DNA from: Sphingobacteriales bacterium TSM_CSS
GTDB lineage: Bacteria; Bacteroidota; Bacteroidia; Chitinophagales; UBA2359
NCBI GenBank assembly: GCA_002212985.1
Contig: NBMY01000055.1
Span: 1-43,822, forward strand
DNA length: 43,822 nucleotides
Direction of reading: 5' to 3'
Positions 16,928-26,214 of the stretch are shown here, piece by piece. Under the pieces are notes generated by a model. It had not been told where the DNA came from. It saw only the letters and a program-made list of their open reading frames with translations, and made no database searches. Made by a program: the position numbers and the translations under genes. Position 1 is the first letter of the stretch, and each line of letters opens with the position of its first letter.

Positions 16928-18292
16928 ATGACAAGAGTTGTACTGCTCTTTTTGCTTACCATTATGCTGACTGCCTGTGCAAGGAAACCCCTGCAAAAAG
17001 AACCCGTTGAAGCATCCGGCAATACGGCAATTGTAACCGAAACCCTGCCGGCTAACCGGCCCGATACTGTAGTATTGCAACCTGCCGATTACGTTTCCCC
17101 GCCGGGTATTACACCGCCCGATAATTATATTGTACCGGCCGCTTTACCCAAAGATACGGTAAAACCGCCTCCTGTATTAGAAATGCCGGCCGTAACCGTT
17201 GGTGCGCAAAGAACGGCGCAATACCTGCCCCTGCTTCAAAACAAACGAGTGGCGTTGGTAGTTAACCAAACATCGGTTATTGGCAGCGCACATTTGGCCG
17301 ATACCTTGCTGAGTTTGGGAGTGCAGGTAATTAAAGTGTTTGCCCCAGAACATGGCTTTAGAGGCGATGCCGATGCGGGCGCACAAATTGCCAATGCCAA
17401 AGACGCCCGCACCGGTATGCCGCTCGTATCACTGTATGGGAAAAACAAAAAACCTACCGCCGCCGATTTGCAGGATATTGATGTGGTGGTGTTTGATATA
17501 CAAGATGTTGGCGCGCGGTTTTATACCTATATATCTACCATGCACTACGTAATGGAAGCCTGTGCCGAGCAGAATAAAGAAATGATAGTGCTTGATCGCC
17601 CCAACCCAAACGGACATTATGTTGACGGGCCGGTATTAGACCTCCGTTTACGTTCTTTTGTGGGTATGCACCCCATACCGGTAGTTCATGGTCTTTCCGT
17701 GGGTGAATTGGCGCTAATGATTAATGATGAGGGTTGGTTAGAAAACGGGGCACATTGCAACCTTACGGTAATACCCTGTATTAACTACAACCACACTACC
17801 CGATACCAACTGCCCATTAAACCATCGCCTAACCTGCCCAACATGCAGGCTATATACCTCTACCCCTCGCTTTGTCTTTTTGAGGGCGCAAAGGTAAGTG
17901 TTGGGCGCGGCACCAATAAGCAGTTTCAGGTTATAGGGAGCCCCAAATACAAATACCCGTTTTCGTTCACTCCTGTTAGCAAACCCGGCGCTACACACCC
18001 TTTGTTTGAAAATGAGCTTTGTTTTGGTTTCGATTTATCCAACATTCCGCCCGATACGCTTAAATACAGAAAGCAACTCGATTTGAACTGGATTCTACGC
18101 CTCTATGCCGATTATCCCGATAAACCAAACTTTTTTTCCGATTTTTTCAATAAATTAGCGGGGAACAGCCAGCTTATGGAACAAATTAAGTCGGGTTTAC
18201 CCATGGACAGCATCAGGAAAAGCTGGCAACCGCAATTGCAAACGTATAAGCAAAAAAGAAAACGCTACCTCCTTTACGAAGATTTTGAATAA
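16928..18292 (+). CDS. namZ: DUF1343 exo-beta-N-acetylmuramidase lipoprotein (NamZ-like)
   Basis: A 454-residue lipoprotein: the signal peptide MTRVVLLFLLTIMLTAC has a lipobox with Cys17. A Pro-rich linker of about 75 residues follows, then the DUF1343/GH171 domain (about 95-450). Family marks are NKRVALVVNQTSV, FAPEHGFRGDADAG, VVFDIQDVGARFYTYISTM, DRPNPNG, PVVHGLSVGE and SPNLPN...YPSLCLFEG...SVGRGT. NamZ enzymes remove terminal non-reducing N-acetylmuramic acid from peptidoglycan fragments, which supports wall recycling in species lacking the usual pathway. The lipoprotein start and linker suggest display from a periplasmic or outer membrane leaflet. Monocistronic with its own promoter. Confidence 0.9.
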   Translation: MTRVVLLFLLTIMLTACARKPLQKEPVEASGNTAIVTETLPANRPDTVVLQPADYVSPPGITPPDNYIVPAALPKDTVKPPPVLEMPAVTVGAQRTAQYLPLLQNKRVALVVNQTSVIGSAHLADTLLSLGVQVIKVFAPEHGFRGDADAGAQIANAKDARTGMPLVSLYGKNKKPTAADLQDIDVVVFDIQDVGARFYTYISTMHYVMEACAEQNKEMIVLDRPNPNGHYVDGPVLDLRLRSFVGMHPIPVVHGLSVGELALMINDEGWLENGAHCNLTVIPCINYNHTTRYQLPIKPSPNLPNMQAIYLYPSLCLFEGAKVSVGRGTNKQFQVIGSPKYKYPFSFTPVSKPGATHPLFENELCFGFDLSNIPPDTLKYRKQLDLNWILRLYADYPDKPNFFSDFFNKLAGNSQLMEQIKSGLPMDSIRKSWQPQLQTYKQKRKRYLLYEDFE

Positions 18293-18316
18293 CGCTGCAC
18301 CCCCATTTCACCCCCG

Positions 18317-18355
18317 AAAACAAAAAGGCGGGTTGTTTTTGTGCAACAACCCGCC
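18317..18355 (-). terminator. Terminator of the DUF4397 gene, shared with namZ
   Basis: A perfect 11-bp stem (GGCGGGTTGTT at 18327-18337, AACAACCCGCC at 18345-18355). On the minus strand it is followed by TTTTTGTTTTC. It lies between two convergent genes, 35 nt after the namZ stop. Confidence 0.7.
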
Positions 18356-18448
18356 CGGTATATTAAAGTACCCAACTAAATAAACTGCAAGATAAAATGA
18401 GGTTGCAACTAATAAGCAGTACAACCATATTTTACCCCATCTGCTTTT

Positions 18449-19147
18449 TTACTTATTTACAATAATTTGTGCACCAAGAGCTTGGGCGCCGGTGCCGGCT
18501 AAGAAGCCTTTTGCAAATACGGTGTAAATTTTGCCGTTTTCTACTGTTACGGGCGGCAGGGTTAAGGCAACTGTTGAAGTGCCGGCAACCCTTACCTCTA
18601 AGTTATAAGTACCTGCATCGAGAGGGGTAAACACGCTCGATTCTTTAAAGGATACATTGCCAAAAACCACTGCTCCGCCGCCTGCAAGGGCAACATCTAC
18701 GGCAGGCGCATCGGGGCTAAGGTGTATAAAACGCACATGAGCTTTGCCGGCAGCGGGTGATGTTAAATCATCGGTAAACAAAATGGGTTCAATGTTGGCT
18801 ACAGCATTGCCTGCAAAAGCAGAATAGCTTTTTTCTGCTTCCAATGCAGGCGTGTTAAAATTAAGGGCTGTAACCACCGGGTTTGAGCCTGCAACATTTA
18901 CCTTTACATTGCGTACACCGGGCATTACATCAAGGTATGCACTGTTGTTGGGAAAAGTAAGCGGGCTGCTGTTTACTTTTACATCATCTACCAATACGTC
19001 AACACCGGGTGCATCGGGCGAGGCATGAATAACCATTACACGCGCCTGAGGGTCGGTATTGTCATCGTCATCATCGTTGCAGCTGCTCAATACCAAGGCA
19101 GATACACTTGTAAGGAATAACAGAAAAATCCACGAAAATTTTTTCAT
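18449..19147 (-). CDS. DUF4397 repeat lipoprotein
   Basis: A 232-residue lipoprotein. The signal peptide ends at the lipobox LSSC, followed by an acidic NDDDDDN stretch typical of exported Bacteroidota lipoproteins (+2 Asn/Asp residues). Two DUF4397 repeats open with RVMVIHASPDAPGVDVLVD (about 36) and HVRFIHLSPDAPAVDVAL (about 137). The fold is all-beta and the biochemical role is unknown. It probably faces the outer membrane or cell surface. Transcribed alone. Confidence 0.88.
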   Translation of the reverse strand: MKKFSWIFLLFLTSVSALVLSSCNDDDDDNTDPQARVMVIHASPDAPGVDVLVDDVKVNSSPLTFPNNSAYLDVMPGVRNVKVNVAGSNPVVTALNFNTPALEAEKSYSAFAGNAVANIEPILFTDDLTSPAAGKAHVRFIHLSPDAPAVDVALAGGGAVVFGNVSFKESSVFTPLDAGTYNLEVRVAGTSTVALTLPPVTVENGKIYTVFAKGFLAGTGAQALGAQIIVNK

Positions 19148-19483
19148 AATACTTTTTGTTTTGGTGATTGTTTTGTGTGATGAATGAATGCACTAATAAC
19201 CCGATAGCGTTTAAATTGTTTAACTTTTTTGAAAAATCATTAAACAAATTTTATTTCTGCCGACAAATGATGCTTTTAGGCAACCTTAGGCAAACAAATT
19301 TGCCCGGTTACCGTTTTTATAGGTTTTGTATTGCTCAAAAAACATTATTAACAAACTTTAACCTCAATAAATGCTATGATACTTGATTTGTTAAGTACAA
19401 CATAATAACTTTGCGCTCTTAATTACAAAAACCGCGCAAGTAAATACCGTTTTAAGCATTAAAACCAACAAACCAAAACGCTT
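19148..19483. other. Divergent intergenic region upstream of gldA
   Basis: 336 bp, AT-rich. An inverted repeat, AAATTGTTTAA (19213-19223) with TTAAACAAATTT (19240-19251, one extra base), may be an operator for the DUF4397 gene. The gldA promoter lies at 19383-19413. No gene is seen. Confidence 0.45.
19383..19413 (+). promoter_or_regulatory. Promoter of the gldA-gldF-M50-gldG cluster
   Basis: TTG at 19383-19385, 20 nt, then TAACTTTG at 19406-19413, matching the Bacteroidota consensus. It lies about 70 nt before the gldA ATG. Confidence 0.55.
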
Positions 19484-20404
19484 ATGAACATACGGGTTGA
19501 TAATTTAACCAAACGCTACGGAAGCCAAAACGCCATTGACCACATTTCTTTTGAGGTAAAAAGCGGCGAAATTTTAGGTTTTTTAGGTCCCAACGGTGCA
19601 GGTAAAACCACTACCATGAAAATTATTACCTGTTTTATGGCGCCCAGCGAAGGCGATGTGCGTATGGGCGACTACTCTGTATTAACCGATGCCGAAACGC
19701 TTAAAAAACGCATCGGGTATTTGCCCGAAAATAACCCGCTTTACCTCGATATGCCCGTTATTGAATACCTGCAGTTTTCTGCCGCTATTCAGGGCGTTCC
19801 GAAAGAGCAGGTTAAAGGCCGCATCAGAGAAATGGTACGCCTTTGCGGTCTTGACAAAGAAAAGCACAAAAACATTGGCGAGTTATCGAAAGGCTACCGG
19901 CAAAGGGTGGGTTTGGCGCAAGCCATGATTCATAACCCCGAAGTGCTTATTCTTGATGAGCCTACCACCGGCTTAGACCCCAACCAGATTGTAGAAATAC
20001 GCGAACTGATACGTGAATTGGGCAAAGAAAAAACGGTTATTTTCAGCACCCATATTTTACCCGAAGTAGAAGCCACCTGCGACCGCGTAATTATTATTAA
20101 TGATGGTAAAATTGTAGCCGATGGCGCGCCAAGCGAACTGCGCAAACAAGCCAGCGGGGCCGAAGTTAGCCGACTGCGCATTGAAGACGGCAATCCCAAT
20201 AGTATTCTTGAAAAACTGCGCACCATTGATACCATTGCCCTGGCAGACTACAACGGGTTTACCTTTACCGTTGAAAGCAAACGGGGCGAAACCTCGCGAA
20301 GGGAAATTTTTAAACTTTGTGTCGACAACAATTGGGTAATTACCGAAATGTCGCCCATTGAGCGAGATCTGGAAGAAGTATTCCGCAATGTCACTATGGG
20401 CTAA
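19484..20404 (+). CDS. gldA: Gliding-motility ABC transporter ATPase GldA
   Basis: A 306-residue ABC ATPase. Walker A is GPNGAGKT (35-42), the signature is LSKGYRQRVGLAQA, and Walker B is VLILDEPTTGLDPNQ with a following STHILPE switch. A C-terminal extension of about 80 residues ends DLEEVFRNVTMG, typical of ABC-2 exporters. Co-location with gldF and gldG makes the GldA assignment strong. GldA-F-G form an ABC complex needed for gliding in Flavobacterium johnsoniae, with an unknown substrate. The gldF gene follows after 79 bp. Confidence 0.92.
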   Translation: MNIRVDNLTKRYGSQNAIDHISFEVKSGEILGFLGPNGAGKTTTMKIITCFMAPSEGDVRMGDYSVLTDAETLKKRIGYLPENNPLYLDMPVIEYLQFSAAIQGVPKEQVKGRIREMVRLCGLDKEKHKNIGELSKGYRQRVGLAQAMIHNPEVLILDEPTTGLDPNQIVEIRELIRELGKEKTVIFSTHILPEVEATCDRVIIINDGKIVADGAPSELRKQASGAEVSRLRIEDGNPNSILEKLRTIDTIALADYNGFTFTVESKRGETSRREIFKLCVDNNWVITEMSPIERDLEEVFRNVTMG

Positions 20405-20483
20405 CCGCCTCAACCTCCTGCCAATATTCTTTTTTCAATATTTGTTTTAAACTACTGCCAACAAAACCAAAACAGCATTACCA

Positions 20484-21212
20484 ATGAACAAAATATGGGT
20501 TATAGCCAAACGCGAACTGAGCACCTTTTTCGACTCGCTCATTGCCTATATCTTGCTGATAGTTTTCCTTGGGTTCAGCGGCTTTTTTACCTGGCTCTAC
20601 GGCTCCGATGTTTTTCTTACCGGACAGGCCAGCATACAACCGTTTTTTGCCATTGCCTACTGGACCCTTTTCTTCTTTATTCCTGCACTTACCATGAAAA
20701 TGTTTGCCGAAGAAAAAAATACCGGCACCATTGAACTGCTGCTTACCAAAGCCGTAACCGACCGCGATGTAATTTTAGGTAAATTTCTGGCCTGCCTCAC
20801 CCTTGTAGCAATTGCCATTGCCTTTAGCCTGCCCTGGTACCTTACCGTTTGGTGGCTTGGCCCTGTTGACCATGGCGCTGTTTGGTGCGGCTATATTGGT
20901 CTGCTGCTTATGAGCGCCGCATATATCGGCATCGGGTTGTTTGCAAGCAGTATTACCAACAGCCAAATTGTAGCCTTTTTGCTGTCGCTGCTTATCGGGG
21001 TGTTTTTTCTCATCTTGTTTCAGGTACTGGCAAACAGCGTGTCGGGTTTTCTGTCTTATGTGTTCGATTACCTTAGCATATCCACGCACTTTGAGTCTAT
21101 TACCCGCGGAGTTATAGATAGCAAAGATGTATTTTACTTCCTCTCAATTGCCGTAGTTTGCCTGGTAGCTACCGAAGTTGTTTTATCGCAACGCAGACTG
21201 CTTGACCGTTAA
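20484..21212 (+). CDS. gldF: Gliding-motility ABC permease GldF
   Basis: A 242-residue permease with six hydrophobic segments and the ABC-2 motif MKMFAEEKNTGTIELLLTKAVTDRDVILGK between spans 2 and 3. Length and start (MNKIWVIAKRELSTFFDSL) match GldF. It would pair with GldA in the inner membrane. A site-2 protease gene follows after only 32 bp, then gldG. Confidence 0.92.
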   Translation: MNKIWVIAKRELSTFFDSLIAYILLIVFLGFSGFFTWLYGSDVFLTGQASIQPFFAIAYWTLFFFIPALTMKMFAEEKNTGTIELLLTKAVTDRDVILGKFLACLTLVAIAIAFSLPWYLTVWWLGPVDHGAVWCGYIGLLLMSAAYIGIGLFASSITNSQIVAFLLSLLIGVFFLILFQVLANSVSGFLSYVFDYLSISTHFESITRGVIDSKDVFYFLSIAVVCLVATEVVLSQRRLLDR

Positions 21213-21244
21213 CGCATATTTTATCAACTTAAATACAGTAAACT

Positions 21245-22366
21245 ATGGGAGGTTCATTAAATATAGGAAAACTTGCCGGCATAAAAGTTTATGTGCATTG
21301 GACATTTCTTATTCTTATTGCCTACATAGTTTTCAGCGGCTTTTCATCGGGGCAGCAAACCATTGGCATTGTATATAATATTTTACTTGTGCTTTCGGTA
21401 TTCGCCTGTGTGGTACTGCATGAATTAGGCCATGCCCTTGCAGCCCGCCGCTACGGTATTGGCACCCGCGATATTACCCTGCTTCCTATTGGCGGCGTAG
21501 CTTCTTTAGAAAACATACCCGAAAACCCCAAACAAGAACTGGTGGTTGCCATTGCAGGCCCATTGGTCAATGTAGCCATTGCTGCCGTGTTGTTCGGGGT
21601 AATTACCCTCTTTTTCGACATTGCCCTTTTTGCCCCCGAAAACATAGAAGAAACTCTGGCGCATTTAAACCTCCATACCTTTGTAACTAACCTGCTCATG
21701 GTAAACGTAATGCTGGTTGCTTTTAATGCCATACCTGCTTTTCCCATGGACGGCGGCCGCGTGTTAAGAGCCTTGCTTGCCCTTAGCATGGACCGAACAA
21801 AAGCTACCCGAATAGCCGCAAGCATAGGGCAGTTTATTGCCATTTTGTTTGTTTTTGCCGGATTGTTTTATGTAAAAAATCCGTTCCTGATTTTTATAGG
21901 TGTTTTTGTGTATTTGGGTGCCATGGCAGAGGCCAATGCAGTAGCTACCGGCGCAGTATTATCGGGTTTTACCGTGCGCGATGCCCTGCGTACCCGATAT
22001 ACGCTACTTGATGCCACCAATACGCTTAAAGAAGCAGTTTCGGAACTGATTGCCGGCGCCGACCAGGATTTTATTGTTACAGAAAACGGCAGCATTGCCG
22101 GCGTATTAAGACGCAAAGAGCTTATAAAAGCATTGGCAGAACACGGACAACATGCCGAAACAACCCTTATTGCACCATTTATTGAGCGCAACCTTCCTTA
22201 TTTGCAACCCGATGACGACATTAAGGAAGTTTACCCCATGATGCAGCAAAACGGCTTCACCTTATTGCCTGTGCTAGACCAAGATGGAAAACTTGCAGGT
22301 GTGCTGGATCTTGAAAACCTGACCGAGTTTGTTATGATACGGTCGGCAATTATTGAAAACAAATAA
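21245..22366 (+). CDS. M50 site-2 protease with CBS pair
   Basis: A 373-residue intramembrane metalloprotease. The zinc motif is HELGH (59-63) and the second ligand motif is NAIPAFPMDGGR with D169. About five to six membrane spans fill 15-215. Two CBS modules occupy about 245-373, as in SpoIVFB/Rv-type S2P group III enzymes where CBS domains sense adenine nucleotides. It sits between gldF and gldG with 32- and 36-bp gaps, so it is almost certainly in the same transcript. The substrate is unknown: an anti-sigma factor or remnant signal peptides are the usual targets, and a role in gliding regulation is only inferred from position. Confidence 0.92.
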   Translation: MGGSLNIGKLAGIKVYVHWTFLILIAYIVFSGFSSGQQTIGIVYNILLVLSVFACVVLHELGHALAARRYGIGTRDITLLPIGGVASLENIPENPKQELVVAIAGPLVNVAIAAVLFGVITLFFDIALFAPENIEETLAHLNLHTFVTNLLMVNVMLVAFNAIPAFPMDGGRVLRALLALSMDRTKATRIAASIGQFIAILFVFAGLFYVKNPFLIFIGVFVYLGAMAEANAVATGAVLSGFTVRDALRTRYTLLDATNTLKEAVSELIAGADQDFIVTENGSIAGVLRRKELIKALAEHGQHAETTLIAPFIERNLPYLQPDDDIKEVYPMMQQNGFTLLPVLDQDGKLAGVLDLENLTEFVMIRSAIIENK

Positions 22367-22402
22367 ACGCAGTTATTAAACCAAATAAAATACTTAAACC
22401 AT

Positions 22403-23932
22403 ATGCTTACCAAAAGCGCTGTTCGTTTGAGAATTGTATTGCTGTTGGCCATTGTTATTCTGCTCAATCTGGTGTTCAGCAAATTTTTTCTGCGGCTCGA
22501 CTTTACCGGCGATAAACGCTATACCCTTAGCAAAGCTACCAAAAACATTCTGAAAGAACTGCAGGAACCGGTTACGGTTACTGCCTATTTTTCTAAAGAC
22601 CTGCCGCCGCAAATTGAAAAAGTGCGCAACGATTTTGAAGAAATGCTGGTGGAATACGAAAACCGTTCGGGCGGAAAAGTGGTGTATGAATTTGTAAACC
22701 CCAACGAAAGCCCCGAAAAAGAAAACGAAGTAGCCCAACAAGGCATACAACCGCAAGTAGTTACCGTTAGAGAAAGCGATCAGGTAAAACAACAACGCGT
22801 GTACCTGGGTGCCAAACTGCAATACGGCGATAATAACCATACCGATGTTATACCCGTTATACAGCCCGGCGCCGCCATGGAGTATGCTCTTTCTACCTCT
22901 ATTAAAAAATTATCGGCAACCAACAAACCGGTTTTGGGTTTTGTAACCGGCCACGGTGAAACACGCCTGCAAGCCATGCAACAGTTAATGCAATCGCTCA
23001 ATATTTTATACACCGTTGAACCGGTTGCACTTACCGATACAACCAAATTCGACAAATACAAATCGCTGGTCATTGTTGCCCCTACCGACTCTTTTTCGCA
23101 AGGCCAACTGGCACAGTTAGACCAGTTTTTGGCAAGCGGCAAGGGCCTTTTATTGGCTCTTAAACGGGCTAATGCCGATTTGCAGCAAAGCACTGCCACT
23201 GTTGTAAACACCGGATTGGAAGGCTGGCTGGCACAAAAAGGCGTTACTATTAACGAAGATATGGTCATTGATCAGAAATGTGGCAATATTACCATACAAC
23301 AGCAACAGGGGTTCTTTATGTTTAACCAGCAAGTGCCTTTTCCCTATATTCCACTGTTCGACAAATTTAATGAACACCCTGTAACCAAAGGGCTGGAAAT
23401 GGTTATGCTGCCTTTTGCCAGTTCTATTACCTATCAGGAAAAAAATCCGGCAGTTACTTATACACCGTTGGCGCTCACCTCTGCCAATTCGGGTGCCGAA
23501 AAACTGCCGGTTACCTTCAACATTCAAAACAACGGCTTGGGCAATTACGATTTCTACACCAAAAACCTGCCTGTTGCCTGCGCCTTAGAGGGTAATTTAT
23601 CGGGCAACAACCCATCAAAAATGGTCATTTTTACCACTGCCGATTTCATTGTCAACGGCGAAGGTGAACGCGGACAACAGCAACAACCCGATAATATCAA
23701 CTTTTTCTCAAACGGTATTGACTGGCTTTCAGACGATACCGGCCTGAACGAACTGCGCACCAAAGCCGTAACTTCGCGCCCCATTAAAAAAGAATTATCC
23801 GATAGTGAAAAGCAGGGTGTAAAATGGGTTAACTTTTTGCTCCCGCTTGGGTTGGTATTAATGTACGGCTTTTTGCGCTCCAGAGGCCGAAAAACTCAAA
23901 AACGCATCTGGGAAGCCGAAAGATATTCTTAA
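22403..23932 (+). CDS. gldG: Gliding-motility protein GldG
   Basis: A 509-residue protein with an N-terminal span (about 9-30), a long periplasmic domain, and a C-terminal span (VNFLLPLGLVLMYGFL) ending in RSRGRKTQKRIWEAERYS. LRLDFTGDKRYTLSKATK, VTGHGETRLQAM and a GldG/IFT52-like domain (about 170-410) identify it. It works with GldA and GldF as the ABC-type gliding complex. Last gene of the cluster. Confidence 0.92.
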   Translation: MLTKSAVRLRIVLLLAIVILLNLVFSKFFLRLDFTGDKRYTLSKATKNILKELQEPVTVTAYFSKDLPPQIEKVRNDFEEMLVEYENRSGGKVVYEFVNPNESPEKENEVAQQGIQPQVVTVRESDQVKQQRVYLGAKLQYGDNNHTDVIPVIQPGAAMEYALSTSIKKLSATNKPVLGFVTGHGETRLQAMQQLMQSLNILYTVEPVALTDTTKFDKYKSLVIVAPTDSFSQGQLAQLDQFLASGKGLLLALKRANADLQQSTATVVNTGLEGWLAQKGVTINEDMVIDQKCGNITIQQQQGFFMFNQQVPFPYIPLFDKFNEHPVTKGLEMVMLPFASSITYQEKNPAVTYTPLALTSANSGAEKLPVTFNIQNNGLGNYDFYTKNLPVACALEGNLSGNNPSKMVIFTTADFIVNGEGERGQQQQPDNINFFSNGIDWLSDDTGLNELRTKAVTSRPIKKELSDSEKQGVKWVNFLLPLGLVLMYGFLRSRGRKTQKRIWEAERYS

Positions 23933-23954
23933 TACCGCGCGCCTCGGACACAAA

Positions 23955-23991
23955 TCTCGCCGTTGTCAATCCTCGACTGACAACGGCGAGA
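23955..23991. repeat. Perfect 14-bp GC-rich inverted repeat after gldG
   Basis: TCTCGCCGTTGTCA at 23955-23968 and its exact reverse complement at 23978-23991 enclose a 9-nt loop. It begins 22 nt after the gldG stop and has no T run, so it is not a classic terminator. It could be a REP-like element or an mRNA 3' stabiliser. Confidence 0.6.
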
Positions 23992-24134
23992 CACAAGGTT
24001 CATAGTGTTTATTTTGTTAGACTTTTCGTATAAAAGCAAGGTTTATAATCAAAAAAACATGAACCGGTTGTTCAACAATTTCCCAATCTGATACTGCCCT
24101 TTGGTTTGGTTAATAGCGCAGCATTTCAAGTTTG

Positions 24135-25580
24135 CTATTCATTCAGCAGGTTATTTAATTGGGTAACTATTTCAGCGCTGCCGGGGGGTGGGGCAGAGTC
24201 GTTTACTACAAGGCCCCGTTTGTTTACTATAAAATAGCGTGGTATAGCGCCTAAATTCCACAATTCAGTTAACTCTGCCTGCAGCGCAACGTTGAGCAGA
24301 AAATGATGTCCGCCAATACCCAATTCGGCAATTTTGGTGCGCCACATATCGGCAGTACTGTCTAATGAGATAAAAACAAAAGCTACATTTTCACCTTCGT
24401 ACATTTGCTGCAACCGTCTGGAATGTTGCATTTCCAATAAACAGGGGGCACACCACGAAGCCCAAAAATCTATATAGATAACTTTGCCCAAAAACGGGCT
24501 GAGTGTGTTTGCCAGGTTAGTTTTCTCATTTGGCGGTAAAATGGTGAGTTGGGCATCGGGGGGCAAATGCACGTTTCCCATCTTGGCAGTGTAGGCTGCA
24601 AAATGGTCATTGGCAAGTTTTCGCAAACCATCGGTAACTGGTTGTAGCAAGTAATCGGAATAAATAGCGGGAGTTTCGGCATATAGCACATCAGAAATAT
24701 CCATCATCATGCGTGTAAGCAATATCTCGCGGTAAAGACCGGTGTAATGTAATTTTGCCAGTTCATACCCTCTTACCACCCATGGAGTTTTCTTTTCCAC
24801 CCGTAAAGACCTTGATGAAACCGCATCGCGCTTGCTCAAATGCCGAAGGTGATATTCCAAAAACAGCAAGTATTGGTTAGATACTATTGCAGTGGTATCA
24901 TTATAATTATAGGTAGCTGCAAATTGCGGGTAGTCATCTTGCAAGGGTTCATTAGTTGTAAAATAGTAGGCGCTCAACCTGGTTGCCTTGCGATAGGTCA
25001 GCTCTGCCTTAACCCAATTTGTAAAAGCCTGCGGGTAGATTTGCTTTTGTAATTCGCCTTTAAAAAAGGTGCTTTCCAGAATGTACATATCTTCGCACAA
25101 ACCAAAATAGCTATTGCGGTCTGTTGTTTCCCTTTTAAAACTTAGCTCCGCCTCCACATCGGGGGGGTAATACCGCTGCTGAAATGCTATGAGCGGTGCA
25201 TTGCAAAAAGTTCCGCTTCCTTGTATTGCCAATGGCTTCACCAGATCGGCAGCGTTAAAACTAAGCTGCAGGGTATCGGTTGGAAACAGAAACAACTGCA
25301 ATCGCCGGTTGTTGTATTCCATAATTACCGGCATGGGTAACAGCAGGGGCAGTTGAATGTTGTAAAATCCCTGCTCATCGGGCACTACAAGTATATTGGC
25401 ATCTTTTTGAAAAAAATTGTCAGAAAAAATTGTAATAGATGCTGGCTGTAGCTTGCCGTTTTGCTGATTTTCCAACCAAATCTGCTCCTCAATTTTACCG
25501 AAAATAACCGCTTGTCCATGTAAGGTAGCAGTATTGGTGCATAGAATAAAAATCAATAACGCTAAAAATAAATTTACCAT
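24135..25580 (-). CDS. Secreted TlpA-like thioredoxin protein
   Basis: A 481-residue protein with a signal peptide (MVNLFLALLIFILCTNTATLHGQA). The first 340 residues form an uncharacterised N-terminal region. A TlpA/thioredoxin domain (about 345-475) has IYIDFWASWCAPCLLEM, so the active site is CAPC, and a cis-Pro region LGAIPRYFIV. Such proteins act as periplasmic thiol reductases, often in cytochrome maturation or nutrient-uptake loci. It appears monocistronic, and the nearest promoter match is 470 nt upstream. Its specific role is unknown. Confidence 0.85.
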   Translation of the reverse strand: MVNLFLALLIFILCTNTATLHGQAVIFGKIEEQIWLENQQNGKLQPASITIFSDNFFQKDANILVVPDEQGFYNIQLPLLLPMPVIMEYNNRRLQLFLFPTDTLQLSFNAADLVKPLAIQGSGTFCNAPLIAFQQRYYPPDVEAELSFKRETTDRNSYFGLCEDMYILESTFFKGELQKQIYPQAFTNWVKAELTYRKATRLSAYYFTTNEPLQDDYPQFAATYNYNDTTAIVSNQYLLFLEYHLRHLSKRDAVSSRSLRVEKKTPWVVRGYELAKLHYTGLYREILLTRMMMDISDVLYAETPAIYSDYLLQPVTDGLRKLANDHFAAYTAKMGNVHLPPDAQLTILPPNEKTNLANTLSPFLGKVIYIDFWASWCAPCLLEMQHSRRLQQMYEGENVAFVFISLDSTADMWRTKIAELGIGGHHFLLNVALQAELTELWNLGAIPRYFIVNKRGLVVNDSAPPPGSAEIVTQLNNLLNE

Positions 25581-26048
25581 AAATAATGCATTTTACTTAT
25601 TTTACGTATGTCAGCAATCCCTTTAAAAATACCAATCCACTCATATCTTCCAACCATTTCAAACCTTGCGTTCTAAAATTGACGGCAGATTGGTGTGAAT
25701 GCGCTTTCAGATGCAACGTCCTTGTCGTAATTGTATATATTTAGTTTGACTCAAAAGCGCCATCACGTCACACTGGTCTGAAAATTTGTCTAAAATCTGC
25801 AGTTCGAACAACCCGTTTCCAATTCTCGGTGGTAACACCAGTTAGCCGGAAAAGCGTTTACTGCTTAAAGCGATTTAGATTTAGGTTCAGATTTTGTAAT
25901 ACCTGTGTTTAGGAAGGCATTAAAGAGAGGGTATGAAGTGTTCGGGGCAATGAAAAAGCAAGTAGTCGGTCGGTTTATTGTATTCAGAAATTGTTAATCA
26001 ATTTTGACAATAACCTTTCCCCGCGCAGTTGAACCTACCCCGCGGTTG

Positions 26049-26078
26049 CAAAAGTAGAAATAATTTTCGAAAAATCAA
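26049..26078 (-). promoter_or_regulatory. Orphan promoter into the 25581-26214 gap
   Basis: The minus strand reads TTG, then 19 nt, then TACTTTTG, a full TAnnTTTG match. No gene starts for 470 nt downstream, which suggests a non-coding RNA or an unusually long 5' leader for the TlpA-like gene. Confidence 0.5.
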
Positions 26079-26127
26079 TGACTATAACACAATATAACCT
26101 TAAATAGGTAAAATTTTAGTATCTTAT

Positions 26128-26168
26128 AAAAAAGCAGCTACCGCAACCTGCGGCAACTGCTTTTTTTT
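26128..26168 (-). terminator. Terminator of the thioredoxin-TPR gene
   Basis: AAAAAAGCAG (26128-26137) and CTGCTTTTTT (26157-26166) pair around an inner CCGCA-acc-TGCGG hairpin. T runs occur on both strands. It lies 50-90 nt after the stop at 26215. Confidence 0.75.
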
Positions 26169-26214
26169 ATAAGGTTAAGGAACTACCCTCTAAGTAAAAA
26201 ATAGACGAATGGGT

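Larger units (their letters stand above)
25581..26214. other. 634-bp intergenic region with no recognised gene
   Basis: No credible protein or known RNA was found. A promoter match on the minus strand (26049-26078) fires into this space, far from the next start at 25580. 25687-25780 forms a long imperfect hairpin: CAGATTGGTGTGA and TGCGCTTT pair with TCACACTGGTCTG and AAAAGCGCC. A structured RNA or a long leader is possible. Confidence 0.45.
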
